Origin: Symbiopectobacterium purcellii_A
GTDB taxonomy: Bacteria > Pseudomonadota > Gammaproteobacteria > Enterobacterales > Enterobacteriaceae
Assembly: GCF_052050035.1 (NCBI RefSeq)
Contig: NZ_CP189882.1
Coordinates: 930,001-994,000 of the forward strand
Direction of reading: 5' to 3'
Length of the DNA stretch: 64,000 bases
The translations under genes were made by a program, and so were the position numbers. The notes beneath the pieces are model-generated. The model was not told the DNA's origin. It was given only the letters and a program-made list of their open reading frames with translations, and made no database searches. This document shows, piece after piece, positions 48,393 to 57,478 of this stretch. The number at the start of each line of letters is the position of its first letter. Within the stretch, counting starts at the first letter, position 1.

Positions 48393-49448
48393 GGCTTTGT
48401 TGAATAAATCGAACTTTCAGGGGATCGCCGGATCAAAGCACTATCATCGCTCCCGATAGCAGCTCCCCATGGCAAAGCAAAAGTTTAAAATCACCAACTG
48501 GCCCACCTACAACAAAGCACTCAGACAACGCGGCTCCCTGACGGTCTGGCTTGATGAGTCCGCCATCGCTGCATGGACTGACAGTGCTTCGCCTGAAGGT
48601 CGTGGTCGGCCGCTTTACTACACCGATATGGCTGTTACCACGGTTTTGATGATAAAGCGCGTGTTTAACCTGTCGCTCCGGGCATTACAGGGCTTTGTCG
48701 ACTCGGTTTTTACACTGATGAGCCTGCCACTGCGCTGCCCGGACTACTCTCTGGTCAGTCGGCGGGCAAAAACCGTCAGTATCAGCATAAAAACGCCAAC
48801 GCGTGGTGAAATCTCGCATCTGGTCATCGACAGTACCGGTCTGAAGGTCTTTGGCGAAGGTGAATGGAAAGTCAGGCAGCATGGGGCTGACAGACGAAGA
48901 GTGTGGCGCAAGCTTCATCTGGCAGCAGACAGTGCGACGCATGAGATTATCTGTGCCGACTTATCGCTCAGCGGAACGACAGATGCGCAGGCACTGCCGG
49001 GCCTGATTAACCAAACCCACCGAAAAATCAGGGAAGTGTCAGCAGACGGTGCTTATGACGCCCGTTACTGCCACGATGCGTTGCTAAGAAAGAAAATCAG
49101 GCCCCTTATCCCGCCGCGAAGCGGAGCCAAATACTGGCCGGACAAGTACCATGAACGTAACCATGCGGTGGCGAATCAGCGTCTGAGCGGGAGTAATGAT
49201 ATGTGGAAAAAGAAAGTGGGTTATCACCGGCGTTCAGTGGCAGAAACAGCGATGTTCCGCATAAAAACTTTGCTGGGTGGCCATCTGAGCCTGCGTGACT
49301 ATGAGGCTCAAGTAGGTGAAGCCATAGCGATGGTCAAAGCGCTGAACCGTATGACGTTGTTGGGTATGCCACACAGCGTCAGGATAGGATAACAGGTGTA
49401 GCAGAGGGAGTCATCCTGTCGGCTAATTCTGATTTATTCAACAAAGCC
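48393..49448 (+). mobile_element. IS903-like element, complete (1056 bp)
   Basis: Perfect ends GGCTTTGTTGAATAAATC and 9-bp duplication GTTAAAAAC (48384-48392, 49449-49457) in the oxygenase gene. Confidence 0.97.
48469..49392 (+). CDS. IS5-family (IS903 group) transposase
   Basis: Intact 307-residue DDE transposase, the only whole one of its kind in the window and so the plausible helper for M189. Catalytic residues in L-V-I-D-S-T-G-L-K, S-A-D-G-A-Y-D-A-R and R-S-V-A-E-T-A-M-F-R-I-K. Start M-A-K-Q-K-F-K-I at 48469, preceded by GGGAGCG and AGCTCCCC. Confidence 0.95.
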   Translation: MAKQKFKITNWPTYNKALRQRGSLTVWLDESAIAAWTDSASPEGRGRPLYYTDMAVTTVLMIKRVFNLSLRALQGFVDSVFTLMSLPLRCPDYSLVSRRAKTVSISIKTPTRGEISHLVIDSTGLKVFGEGEWKVRQHGADRRRVWRKLHLAADSATHEIICADLSLSGTTDAQALPGLINQTHRKIREVSADGAYDARYCHDALLRKKIRPLIPPRSGAKYWPDKYHERNHAVANQRLSGSNDMWKKKVGYHRRSVAETAMFRIKTLLGGHLSLRDYEAQVGEAIAMVKALNRMTLLGMPHSVRIG

Positions 49449-49528
49449 GTTAAAAACGCCCGCCGCTGCTCGGGGTTGCCGTGCAGGTGTGATAAATCAA
49501 GGAGAGGTAATCTGTTTATGGTACTCAT

Positions 49529-49875
49529 TGCGTACTCCATCAATTATTCCATGCTCAACCGGAAAATAAATGCAGGAGCCGCAACAACAACGATAGCCCG
49601 TCATGGTTCACCTCATCAGGAAGCGGAGTGATTTGAAAGCGTTCATCTGTACCAGCGCAACGCCCCAATCATCACAAGGTAAAGTAACCGATGTTTTTCG
49701 ACATCTGATGCTATTAACCCTGAATTACAGCGACGGGTAAAATACAAAGAGTGGCAAAGTTAAGCTGCGCTTTAGCTATGCGACCAACTTTGCCATGGTG
49801 GAGAGTGTGATAACCACATGTCACCAGGCATTGTCGGGAGACAACGCCCGGTCTCGTATAGGGCTACACCTGTTC
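49529..49875. other. Intergenic region between the oxygenase gene and tetR-like gene
   Basis: About 350 bp without a supportable gene. GGCAAAGTT (49753-49761) and AACTTTGCC (49786-49794) are inverted repeats around a 24-base loop, a possible terminator or protein-binding site. The promoter of the oxygenase-metQ unit should be near 49530-49600. Confidence 0.45.
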
Positions 49876-50430
49876 CTACGGCTTAGCTAGCGCCTTCAAC
49901 AATCTCTGGATATCCTGCGGCGTAGGCGTCTCACAGGTGAATAAAATGCGGTACATCAGCGGGGCAATAATGCGCTCAATGATCTGTTGCGCACTGGCAG
50001 GCGTTTCCTGCCGCGCCAGTGCACGCTCGCGGATAACCTCCAACTGCTGCGCGATGAAACCGGCACACTTGCCCGAGCTTTCATGCCCCGGCGTGCCCAA
50101 CACATCGCGCAGCATCGCACGGCCCGGCGCCGAGGCCATCTCTTCGATGTAGGTATTCAGCCAGATCTCAAGATCGCCGGTGAAAGAACCGGTATCCTGT
50201 GGCTCCGCATCCGGACGCAGCTTTTCTACAGCCACATCGGCCAGCAGTTGGGGCAAATCCCCCCAACGCCGGTAAAGCGTAGACGGCGTCACGCCCGCGC
50301 GTGTCGCAATGGCGGGAATGGTGAGCGCCTGACGCCCCATCTCCTGTTCCAATTCGCGGACCGCCCGGTGAATCGCCGCCTGCACGCACGCGCTGCGCCC
50401 CCCCGGTCGCACACCTTGTGTGATCGCCAT
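49876..50430 (-). CDS. TetR/AcrR-family transcriptional regulator
   Basis: 184 residues. N-terminal helix-turn-helix at about 37-58 (L-T-I-P-A-I-A-T-R-A-G-V-T-P-S-T-L-Y-R-R-W), typical of TetR proteins. The C-terminal ligand-binding part resembles the TetR_C_11 group (R-A-M-L-R-D-V-L-G-T). Divergent from an MFS exporter gene, with a perfect palindrome between them, so it most likely represses that exporter and itself. The ligand is unknown. Start at 50430. Confidence 0.9.
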   Translation of the reverse strand: MAITQGVRPGGRSACVQAAIHRAVRELEQEMGRQALTIPAIATRAGVTPSTLYRRWGDLPQLLADVAVEKLRPDAEPQDTGSFTGDLEIWLNTYIEEMASAPGRAMLRDVLGTPGHESSGKCAGFIAQQLEVIRERALARQETPASAQQIIERIIAPLMYRILFTCETPTPQDIQRLLKALAKP

Positions 50431-50471
50431 CTGATACTCCCTGCTCGAACCAAAAACGTTTATTTATACAA

Positions 50472-50494
50472 CTAAAGCAAAATATTTGCTTTAG
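50472..50494. promoter_or_regulatory. Palindromic operator between the regulator and MFS genes
   Basis: CTAAAGCAAA-ATA-TTTGCTTTAG: two perfect 10-bp arms around a 3-bp spacer, 41 bp before the regulator start and 61 bp before the MFS start. Size and symmetry fit a TetR-dimer site. Confidence 0.8.
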
Positions 50495-50555
50495 TGAAAA
50501 AATCGCTGTAGCGTTGTTAACGCATAATCTTAGCTTTTATACCACAGGACACACC

Positions 50556-51761
50556 ATGACGGTTATCAGCAATACCGTGATACGCACCACACCCCGGCGC
50601 GATGCACTCACACTCGCATTACATAGCCTCACGCTGATAGCCTTTATGGCAGCCTCCAGCGTGCCGACGCCGCTCTATCGGCTATACCAGCACGAGTGGG
50701 GATTTTCCGCGACGCTGCTCACTGTCATCTTCGCCGCCTATGCTTTTGCCCTACTGTGCGCCCTGCTGATCGCTGGCCGACTTTCTGACCACGTGGGGCG
50801 ACGTCCGGTGATTGCGGTGGCGTTACTACTTAACATCGCCGCCATGCTCTGTTTTCTCTTTGCATCGCATCCTTATGGGCTTGTCGCGGCGCGCATCGTG
50901 CAAGGCTTTGCGACCGGGCTTGCAACCGCTGCGGTGGGTGCCGCTCTGCTGGATGTGCATCCCGAACGCGGATCGTTGGTCAACAGCATTGCGCCACTGA
51001 CCGGTATGGCCGCCGGTGCGATGTTGAGCTGCGCCCTGCTAGCGTATCAACTGGCACCGCTCCACAGCGGCTATCTGTTGCTGATCTGCGTCTTTGTGCT
51101 GCTGTTGGCAGGTCTGGCATGTACGCCGGAAACCGGCCTGCGCCGCATCGGAGCCTGGGCCAGCCTGCAACCCAGCGTTGCCGTACCGCCACAGGCCAGA
51201 ACGGCTTTTTGGCGTGTGATGCCGGGTAACGTTGCAGTGTGGATGGTGGGCGGTTTCTATCTATCGCTGATGCCCTCGTTGCTGGCGCAAAATACGCCGA
51301 CGGTTTCCCGCTGGCTAAGTGGCATATCCGTCGCAGCCCTGACGCTAAGCGGTGCCGTGGCGATTCTGCTGGCACGGCGCACTGCCGCGACACCGACACT
51401 GCGCGCGGGCGCACTCTGCCTGATCGTAGGCATGACGCTGATGCTGTTCGCGGTCCATCTCGCCAGCACCGGTTGGCTGCTGGCGGGGGCATGTATTACC
51501 GGGCTGGGGTTTGGCATGGCATTCCTCGGCGCGCTACGCAGCGTACTTCCGCTGGCAAAACCGCACGAACGCGCGGGCCTCACCGCCGTGTTCTACATCG
51601 AAAGCTATTTGGCCAACAGCGTGCCCGTGATCATCGCAGGCTATCTGACGCAGCATTTAGGGCTGATCGACACCACCTATGTATACGGTAGCGTGATCCT
51701 TACGCTGGCGACGTTAGCCATCGTGCTAACGTTTATCCCACGGTTAACCAAAGTGAAATAA
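50556..51761 (+). CDS. Major facilitator superfamily transporter, probable drug/metabolite exporter
   Basis: 401 residues from the ATG at 50556, chosen because ACAGGA lies 6-11 bases upstream. About twelve hydrophobic segments. MFS motif A is seen between helices 2 and 3 as G-R-L-S-D-H-V-G-R-R-P-V-I. The helix-1 region has F-M-A-A-S-S-V-P-T-P-L-Y, as in the small Bcr/arabinose-type exporter groups. Controlled by the divergent TetR-family gene. Substrate not predictable. Confidence 0.9.
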   Translation: MTVISNTVIRTTPRRDALTLALHSLTLIAFMAASSVPTPLYRLYQHEWGFSATLLTVIFAAYAFALLCALLIAGRLSDHVGRRPVIAVALLLNIAAMLCFLFASHPYGLVAARIVQGFATGLATAAVGAALLDVHPERGSLVNSIAPLTGMAAGAMLSCALLAYQLAPLHSGYLLLICVFVLLLAGLACTPETGLRRIGAWASLQPSVAVPPQARTAFWRVMPGNVAVWMVGGFYLSLMPSLLAQNTPTVSRWLSGISVAALTLSGAVAILLARRTAATPTLRAGALCLIVGMTLMLFAVHLASTGWLLAGACITGLGFGMAFLGALRSVLPLAKPHERAGLTAVFYIESYLANSVPVIIAGYLTQHLGLIDTTYVYGSVILTLATLAIVLTFIPRLTKVK

Positions 51762-51877
51762 AATTAACAAAATCATAATACTAAACAACCTGACAGCATA
51801 AGATATAAAGAATTCGTCTTGCGATTTATCCCTGTAAAGCAAATGGTTATGGTCTACCTCTTTTGCGGAGAATATCC

Positions 51878-52411
51878 ATGACCACATTATCCATATTCCA
51901 ACTGCCGCACACGACACAGCCCGCAGAGCAACTCGCCGCCTTTGGCGATATCGCCGAGCTGCTGGCGGGGGCCGGAATCCAGCTCGAACGCTGGGAGATT
52001 GGCTCGCTGCCCGCAACGGCGGACAGCGACAGCCTGCTCAGTCATTTTCAGCAGGATATTGAACGCCTTAAACAGCAAGAGGGTTACACCGCCGCCGATG
52101 TGATTCGCATTACGCCCGATCACCCCGACAAACAGGCGCTGCGTGAAAAGTTTTTACAAGAACATACTCACAGCGAAGATGAGGTACGTTTTTTTGTCAC
52201 GGGTAGGGGCACGTTCTTCGTTCCGCTGGGCGATAAGGTGTTCCGTTTAACCTGCGAAGCGGCTGACCTGCTGCGTGTTCCGGCCAACACCCGACACTGG
52301 TTTGACTGCGGTGCACAGCCGGACTTCACCGCCATCCGTATTTTCACCAATCCGACAGGATGGGTGTGGCATTTCACCGGTCAGAAAACCTTCTATAGCC
52401 AACCGACTTAA
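51878..52411 (+). CDS. mtnD: Acireductone dioxygenase, last residues replaced by MITE sequence
   Basis: Cupin enzyme of the methionine-salvage pathway, oxidising acireductone to 2-keto-4-methylthiobutyrate and formate (Fe form). Start at 51878 behind GGAGAAT. The metal ligands H-T-H-S-E-D-E and N-T-R-H-W-F are intact. 172 native residues are followed by five encoded by M92 (Y-S-Q-P-T) and a stop at 52409-52411 inside M92. Klebsiella MtnD has 180 residues, so only about eight are missing from a tail outside the cupin core. The enzyme could still be active. Other mtn genes are not in this window. Confidence 0.88.
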   Translation: MTTLSIFQLPHTTQPAEQLAAFGDIAELLAGAGIQLERWEIGSLPATADSDSLLSHFQQDIERLKQQEGYTAADVIRITPDHPDKQALREKFLQEHTHSEDEVRFFVTGRGTFFVPLGDKVFRLTCEAADLLRVPANTRHWFDCGAQPDFTAIRIFTNPTGWVWHFTGQKTFYSQPT

Positions 52412-52487
52412 AAATGATTACATCCTATGCCCTGATATGCGGCAAAGAAGCATAGCTGGCTGTTATCAAAATAATGTCGCTTGGCTA
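52396..52487 (+). repeat. M92 MITE at the 3' end of mtnD
   Basis: 92 bp between TA pairs (52394-52395, 52488-52489). The left flank is mtnD, the right flank an internal IS630 sequence, so the original other halves were lost. Confidence 0.93.
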
Positions 52488-53298
52488 TATCTACACGGAA
52501 AAACGAAGGGTTGAGTATCCGAGAAACAGCGAAGCAATTTCGGATTGGCCCTGCCTCTGTATCGCGTTGGATTAATCAAATAGAGTCAAAAGCATCGACC
52601 ACGCGTCAGCGAAAGATCGATAAATCCGAGTTGATAAAAGATGTTGAACAATATCCAGATGCTTACCAAAAAGAACGTGCAGAGCGTTTTGGCGTTTGTC
52701 AGAAGGCCATTTGGCAAGCGCTTAAAAAGCTGGGATTGACCTATAAAAAAAACTCTACGTCATCCGAAAGCCGACGAAAACGCCCGGCAGGGATTTCAAC
52801 AAAAAAAACAACAGTATGAAAAAGAAGGTAAACCTATTGTTTTTATTGATGAAAGTGGTTTTTCACACGATGCCCCACGGACTCACGGCTATTCCCCAAA
52901 AGGTCAACGGTGTTTTGGCCTGAAGAACTGGGGAGCTAGGGGAAGAACAAGTGTTATCGCCGCTTTATTAGGCACAACGCTGTTTGCTATCGGATTATTT
53001 GATATCAATATTAACAGCGATGTTTTCTATGCCTGGGTCACACAAGTCCTTATCCCAGTACTCCCTAAAAACAGTGTAATCATGATGGACAATGCCACTT
53101 TTCACAAAAAACATAATATTCAACAAGTCATCATCGATGCAGGGTATATGGTGGAGTATTTGCCTACATATTCGCCAGATCTTAACCCAATTGAGCATAA
53201 ATGGGCACAAGCAAAAAGCAAAAAAAGAGAGATGGGTTGCGATACAGAGAGTTTGTTCTCAGTCCATATGGTGTAATCAAAATTAAGTCGCTTGGCTA
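52488..53298 (+). mobile_element. IS630-family element, copy 5, 5' truncated
   Basis: Lacks the left terminal repeat and the first transposase codons. It starts at the TATCTACACGG of V-I-S-T-R and runs to the right repeat (53298). Carries the same split frames, with two or more substitutions. Confidence 0.9.
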
Positions 53299-53534
53299 TA
53301 TTAGCCCACACCGAACCATCGCACTCACCAATAACGACCTTCTTCTGTAACGCCACCAACAACCCCGCGTGGCGTTTTCTGATAGCAAACATCAGCTATT
53401 TACCCTATTGCTAGCAAACCCCCTTACGGCGAATCTGAAATAAAGCAACGAGCACCGCATCGTTTGGGCAATGTTTAAAATTCACGCACGCACGCTCTCT
53501 ATACTGTCCCCGGATTTTTTCAGGCGAATTTAAC

Positions 53535-54122
53535 ATGATGAAATGTACTATCGCGGGCACCGGTTACGTCGGGTTGTCGAACGCTGTGCTATTGGCCCAG
53601 CATAATCAGGTGGTGGCTATCGACGTTGTCGAACACAGGGTGGCACTTTTGAACCAGAACCTGCCGCCGATCGTTGATAAAGATATTGACCATTATCTCA
53701 AAGAAAAACCGCTCAATCTGGTGGCAACAACGGATAAACAGGTGGCCTATCAGGATGCGGATATCGTGATTATCGCCACGCCGAACAACTACGATCCAAT
53801 CACCAATGCGTTCGATACCCAGTCGATTGAATCCGTGGTGCAGGATGTGTTGTCCATCAATCCCGATGCGCTTAATCGTCATAAAATCAACGGTTCCCGT
53901 GGGATACACCCAGCAACTGCGGCGCACCTTTGCCACGGATAACATTATTTTCTCCCCCGAGTTTCTGCGCGAGGGAAAAGCACTGCATGACAATCTCTAC
54001 CCATCACGCATTGTCATTGGGGAACGCTCACCGCGCGCACAACGTTTTGCCGCCTTGCTGCTGCAAGGGGCTATCAAGAAAACGGCCCCCGTGCTCTACA
54101 CCGATGCCACGGAGGCGGAGGG
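53535..54122 (+). pseudogene. ugd: UDP-glucose 6-dehydrogenase, frameshifted and truncated
   Basis: Enzyme that makes UDP-glucuronate for capsule, colanic acid or lipid A modification. The N-terminal Rossmann motif G-T-G-Y-V-G-L-S-N-A-V-L-L-A starts the protein. Up to S-I-N-P-D-A-L (53871) the frame is normal. It then resumes one base out as I-V-I-K-S-T-V-P-V-G-Y-T-Q, so one base was inserted in CTTAATCG near 53871-53874. IS30 at 54123 removes the remaining half, including the catalytic cysteine domain. Two independent lesions show that the gene is dead. Confidence 0.9.
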
Positions 54123-55223
54123 CCCCATTCCCACTCGAAACGCAACAAAACGGTAGAGGCTTATGCCACCAGTAAGTGCGTTAAAAATACCTCATTGGGG
54201 GAACGATAGCCCAGCGATTTTCTGCCCCTTGTATTGAGTATGTGTTCGAGTTCGGCAATCTTACGATGACTGACCTGACTGAAGTCTGTTCCCTTTGGGT
54301 AAAAACGTCGTATCAGCCCGTTGGTGTGCTCATTCAAGCCCCTCTCCCAGGAATGATAAGGATGGGCAAAGTAGACCTGCACCCCTGTGATTTGAGTAAT
54401 TTGCTCGTGCAGAGCGAATTCAGGGCCGTTATCAGCTGTTAGGGTCTTAAACTTGCAAAAGGTATTAGCTTCAATGTCCCTGAAAGCAGCAACCACAGTC
54501 TCCGCACGCTTATTAGGCAGTTTGCGAATAATGGCGGTTTTCAATGCTTTATCTACGATAGTTAACAAGAATGACTTCTGGTCTTTGCCAAAAATAGTGT
54601 CAATTTCGAAGTGGCCAGGTTCCTGTTTAAGCTCGGCTTGAGCTGGGCGATACTCAATACCAACACGGTTGGGAATAGGGCCTGATTTGAGGTTTTCGGC
54701 ATTGTACCTGTAACGTTTTCCCCGATGAGGAAGTTGCTGATATAGCTCCCCGCCAGCCTGTCTCTCCTGCAGGATATAGCGATATAGCGTATTCTTGCTG
54801 ACAGATATACCGAATTCCAGGTGCAAACGGCCACTGATGATTTCAGGTGAAGAGTGAGTGGAAAGCGCCTGCCTGATGAAGTTCTGAATGTGTGGCTCCA
54901 ACGGGTAAAAAGCATTGTTTGGCAGAGGCTTATGACGGCGTTCCCGGGCCAGAGTGTCCGCCCTTCTACAGCAGTAGACACCATTGAAAGTAGGGTCGGT
55001 ATTGCGTCTGAGTTCCCTGGTGATGGTCGAGCGAGGCAGAGCAAGCTCTCTGGCAATGGTAGCTTGGTTGACACCTTCACCACGCCGCTTTTCGATGTAG
55101 AACCGTTCTTTCTGAGTCAGAGGTTTTCCCTGCATGCAACAGGCTCTCCAGTATGGCCAGAACGGTGATTTTATCCGACTCTGGCAAGTGGGTCACTTTG
55201 TTGCGTTTCGAGTGGGAATGGGG
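54123..55223 (-). mobile_element. IS30-family element, complete (1101 bp)
   Basis: Reference copy. Ends CCCCATTCCCACTCGAAACG and its inverse. Left flank ugd, right flank a metN fragment; no matching short duplication, which suggests an exchange through this copy. Confidence 0.93.
54161..55135 (-). CDS. IS30-family transposase
   Basis: Intact 324-residue transposase. N-terminal HTH_38 domain (L-T-Q-K-E-R-F-Y-I-E-K-R-R, then I-A-R-E-L-A-L-P-R-S-T-I). rve-type DDE core in F-E-I-D-T-I-F-G-K-D, T-A-D-N-G-P-E-F and R-G-L-N-E-H-T-N-G-L-I-R-R. Start at 55135 (M-Q-G-K). The only undamaged IS30 transposase here. Confidence 0.94.
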   Translation of the reverse strand: MQGKPLTQKERFYIEKRRGEGVNQATIARELALPRSTITRELRRNTDPTFNGVYCCRRADTLARERRHKPLPNNAFYPLEPHIQNFIRQALSTHSSPEIISGRLHLEFGISVSKNTLYRYILQERQAGGELYQQLPHRGKRYRYNAENLKSGPIPNRVGIEYRPAQAELKQEPGHFEIDTIFGKDQKSFLLTIVDKALKTAIIRKLPNKRAETVVAAFRDIEANTFCKFKTLTADNGPEFALHEQITQITGVQVYFAHPYHSWERGLNEHTNGLIRRFYPKGTDFSQVSHRKIAELEHILNTRGRKSLGYRSPNEVFLTHLLVA

Positions 55224-55317
55224 CCTGTTCCGCTTGAGATAGCCGGGGTTGCGCGTCACGAGCGTAACGCGCGAGTCAGTGCGTTGCTGGAATGGGTGGG
55301 ACTCAGTAAACTAGTTG
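55224..55317 (+). pseudogene. Internal fragment of a MetN-like ABC transporter ATPase
   Basis: About 30 codons reading V-P-L-E-I-A-G-V-A-R-H-E-R-N-A-R-V and then L-L-E-W-V-G-L-S. In MetN this segment lies between the Q-loop and the L-S-G-G-Q signature. IS30 cuts the left side and IS5-A the right. With metQ also broken at an IS30 copy it is the likely other end of a former methionine transporter operon. Confidence 0.65.
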
Positions 55318-55375
55318 CTGAATAGAGACTTGCATTTTTTGTCAGGCTATTGAGAATAAAAAGAGGTTTAACTTA

Positions 55376-55564
55376 GGCTTTGTTGAATAATTTAACGTTT
55401 TGATTTACACCTTCTTTAGGTGGGATGCATGTACAGAAAATGTATTTTGTTAGAGCGATAAATCAAATAGTTAGCACAATAAAAAGCATTACGGTAGTAA
55501 AATTTAGTCGTTAAAATTTTATAATACCCATTTAAATCAGTATTTTAAATTATTCAACAAAGCC
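55376..55564 (-). repeat. M189 MITE, subtype 2
   Basis: 189 bp; 9-bp duplication TTTAACTTA (55367-55375, 55565-55573). Carries the subtype-2 interior GTGGGATGCATGTACAG. Confidence 0.95.
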
Positions 55565-55585
55565 TTTAACTTAGAGAATAAAGGT

Positions 55586-55774
55586 GGCTTTGTTGAATAA
55601 TTTAACCGTTTGATTTACATCTTCTTTAGTTAGAATGCATTTACAGAGAATGTATTTTGTTAGAACGACAAATCAAATAGTTAGCACAATAAAAAGCATT
55701 CCGAGAGGAAAAACTAGTCGTTGAAATTTTATAATGCTTATATAAATCAGTATCTTAAATTATTCAACAAAGCC
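55586..55774 (-). repeat. M189 MITE, subtype 1
   Basis: 189 bp; 9-bp duplication AATAAAGGT (55577-55585, 55775-55783), only 21 bp from the previous M189. Confidence 0.95.
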
Positions 55775-56104
55775 AATAAAGGTTTGAAATGATCAACAAA
55801 GAGCGGTTGTTACGAGATAATCGTTTATGTAAAGCAATCATTGGATTATCAGTCGAAGAATTGAAAAATTTAGCCGCTGAATTTTCAGCTTGTTATTTGA
55901 TTTATCGGAAAAAGAATCGAAAAGATCACGAGCGGCAGATGGGTGCAGGGCAGAAAGGATTTATCCCAACCCGGCTTTGTTGAATAATTTAACGTTTTGA
56001 TTTACAACTTCTTTAGGTGGGATGCATGTACAGAAAATGTATTTTGTTAGAGCGATAAATCAAATAGTTAGCACAATAAAAAGCATTACGGTAGTAAAAT
56101 TTAG

Positions 56105-57413
56105 GAGACTGTAAAATAATCTGTGTAAATGGCATTTTGAGGAAAACCTTCAAAGGATAACAAAATGCCTATCAGCAACGAACTTATTGACCAACTGCTT
56201 CAAGATTGTCACTCCCCTCAGGATCTGCTGGGTGAATCAGGCCTACTCAAGGTGCTGACTAAAAGACTGGCGGAACGGGTTCTTGAAGCTGAGATGGAGA
56301 TGCACCTTGGGTATGCTAAGCATGACCCGGCTGGTAATCATTCAGGCAACTCACGCAATGGCAAGACATCCAAGAGCGTACGTAGCCAAAATGGGGAGAT
56401 CGAGCTCGATATTCCGCGCGACCGCAACAGTACCTTCGAGCCGACACTGATCGGTAAGCACGAAAAACAGCTTAACGGCTTCGATGACCGCATTATTTCT
56501 CTCTATTCCAGAGGGTTATCAACCCGTGATATTCAGGCACACTTTAAAGAAGTCTACGGGGTCGATGTTTCCGCTGGCTTCATTTCTCAAGTGACCAATG
56601 CTGTGATGGATGAAGTTAAGCGCTGGCAGCAACGGCCGCTGGATGCGCTTTATCCCATTGTTTACCTTGACTGTATTGTTGTCAAAAGCCAGGACGGCGG
56701 AGCCGTGGCCAACAAGTCTGTTTATCTGGCCCTCGGCGTCAACGGCCAGGGCGAAAAAGAGCTGCTGGGGCTATGGATAGCCAAAACTGAGGGGGCCAAG
56801 TTCTGGTTATCTGTGATGACAGAACTGAAAAATCGTGGGCTAAAGGACATCTTCGTCGCCTGCTGCGATGGCCTGAAAGGCTTTCCTGATGCCATTGAAG
56901 CTGTTTACCCGCATACCCGGGTACAGCTCTGCATTGTGCATCAGGTGCGGAACTCGCTGCGCTACGTCGGCTGGAAAGAGCGTAAGGCCGTTGCTGCTGA
57001 CCTGCGCACCATCTATAGTTCCGCAACGCTAGAGGGCGCTGAAGAGGCCCTGGATGCCTTCGCGGCCAAATGGGATGAACAGTTCCCGACGATCAGCCCG
57101 TCGTGGAGAAATAATTGGGAACGTCTCATCGTCATTTTTGACTTTCCGCCGGAGATCCGCAAGGTTATCTACACCACCAACGCGATAGAGTCGTTAAATG
57201 CTTCATTGCGCAAGATAACGAAAACGCGACGAATATTTCCAACGGATGACTCGGTGATAAAATTACTCTATCTAGCCTTGCATAATATCTCTGCTAAATG
57301 GACCTTGCCAATCAGAGACTGGAAACCTGCTATGAGCCAATTCATGTTGATGTATGGAGAACGAATCTCCGGTTAAGCAATGGAGCCATTTACACAAAAT
57401 TCTTTACAGACTC
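56105..57413 (+). mobile_element. IS256-family element, copy 5 (1309 bp)
   Basis: 8-bp duplication AAATTTAG (56097-56104, 57414-57421) inside M189. Confidence 0.95.
56165..57376 (+). CDS. IS256-family transposase
   Basis: Intact 403-residue copy. Protein equal to the main type, with L in S-A-T-L-E-G-A as at 36836; a few silent changes. Confidence 0.93.
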   Translation: MPISNELIDQLLQDCHSPQDLLGESGLLKVLTKRLAERVLEAEMEMHLGYAKHDPAGNHSGNSRNGKTSKSVRSQNGEIELDIPRDRNSTFEPTLIGKHEKQLNGFDDRIISLYSRGLSTRDIQAHFKEVYGVDVSAGFISQVTNAVMDEVKRWQQRPLDALYPIVYLDCIVVKSQDGGAVANKSVYLALGVNGQGEKELLGLWIAKTEGAKFWLSVMTELKNRGLKDIFVACCDGLKGFPDAIEAVYPHTRVQLCIVHQVRNSLRYVGWKERKAVAADLRTIYSSATLEGAEEALDAFAAKWDEQFPTISPSWRNNWERLIVIFDFPPEIRKVIYTTNAIESLNASLRKITKTRRIFPTDDSVIKLLYLALHNISAKWTLPIRDWKPAMSQFMLMYGERISG

Positions 57414-57478
57414 AAATTTAGTCGTTAAAATTTTATAATACCCATTTAAATCAGTATTTTAAATTATTCAACAAAGCC

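Larger units (their letters stand above)
45076..49528 (-). pseudogene. 2-oxoglutarate/Fe(II) oxygenase (isopenicillin-N-synthase family), split into three pieces
   Basis: Pieces in coding order: 49458-49528 (M-S-T-I-N-R-L-P-L-L-D-L-S), 47945-48392 and 45076-45591. IS903 with duplication GTTAAAAAC and IS5-A with duplication ACC separate them; removing both restores one frame of roughly 340 residues. The iron ligands are visible as H-K-D in V-G-G-H-K-D-S-G-F and the distal H in A-T-V-H-R-V. The 2-oxoglutarate-binding R-L-S follows. The N-terminal DIOX_N part has D-V-G-F-F-Y-L-T-H-H-G-I-P. It lies 73 bp upstream of metQ on the same strand, suggesting a joint role with that transporter; the substrate is unknown. 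Confidence 0.88.
55318..55972 (+). mobile_element. IS5-A copy 7, 5' fragment with two M189
   Basis: Left end AAACTAGTTGCTGAATAG after AGT. M189 copies occur at 55376 and 55586. The transposase begins at 55789 and stops at the third M189 (55973), after G-F-I-P-T. Confidence 0.9.
55973..57478 (-). repeat. M189 MITE, subtype 2, interrupted by IS256
   Basis: Net 189 bp. The flanks do not repeat (ATCCCAACC versus GCATAGGAT), so one side has been exchanged. Confidence 0.9.
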
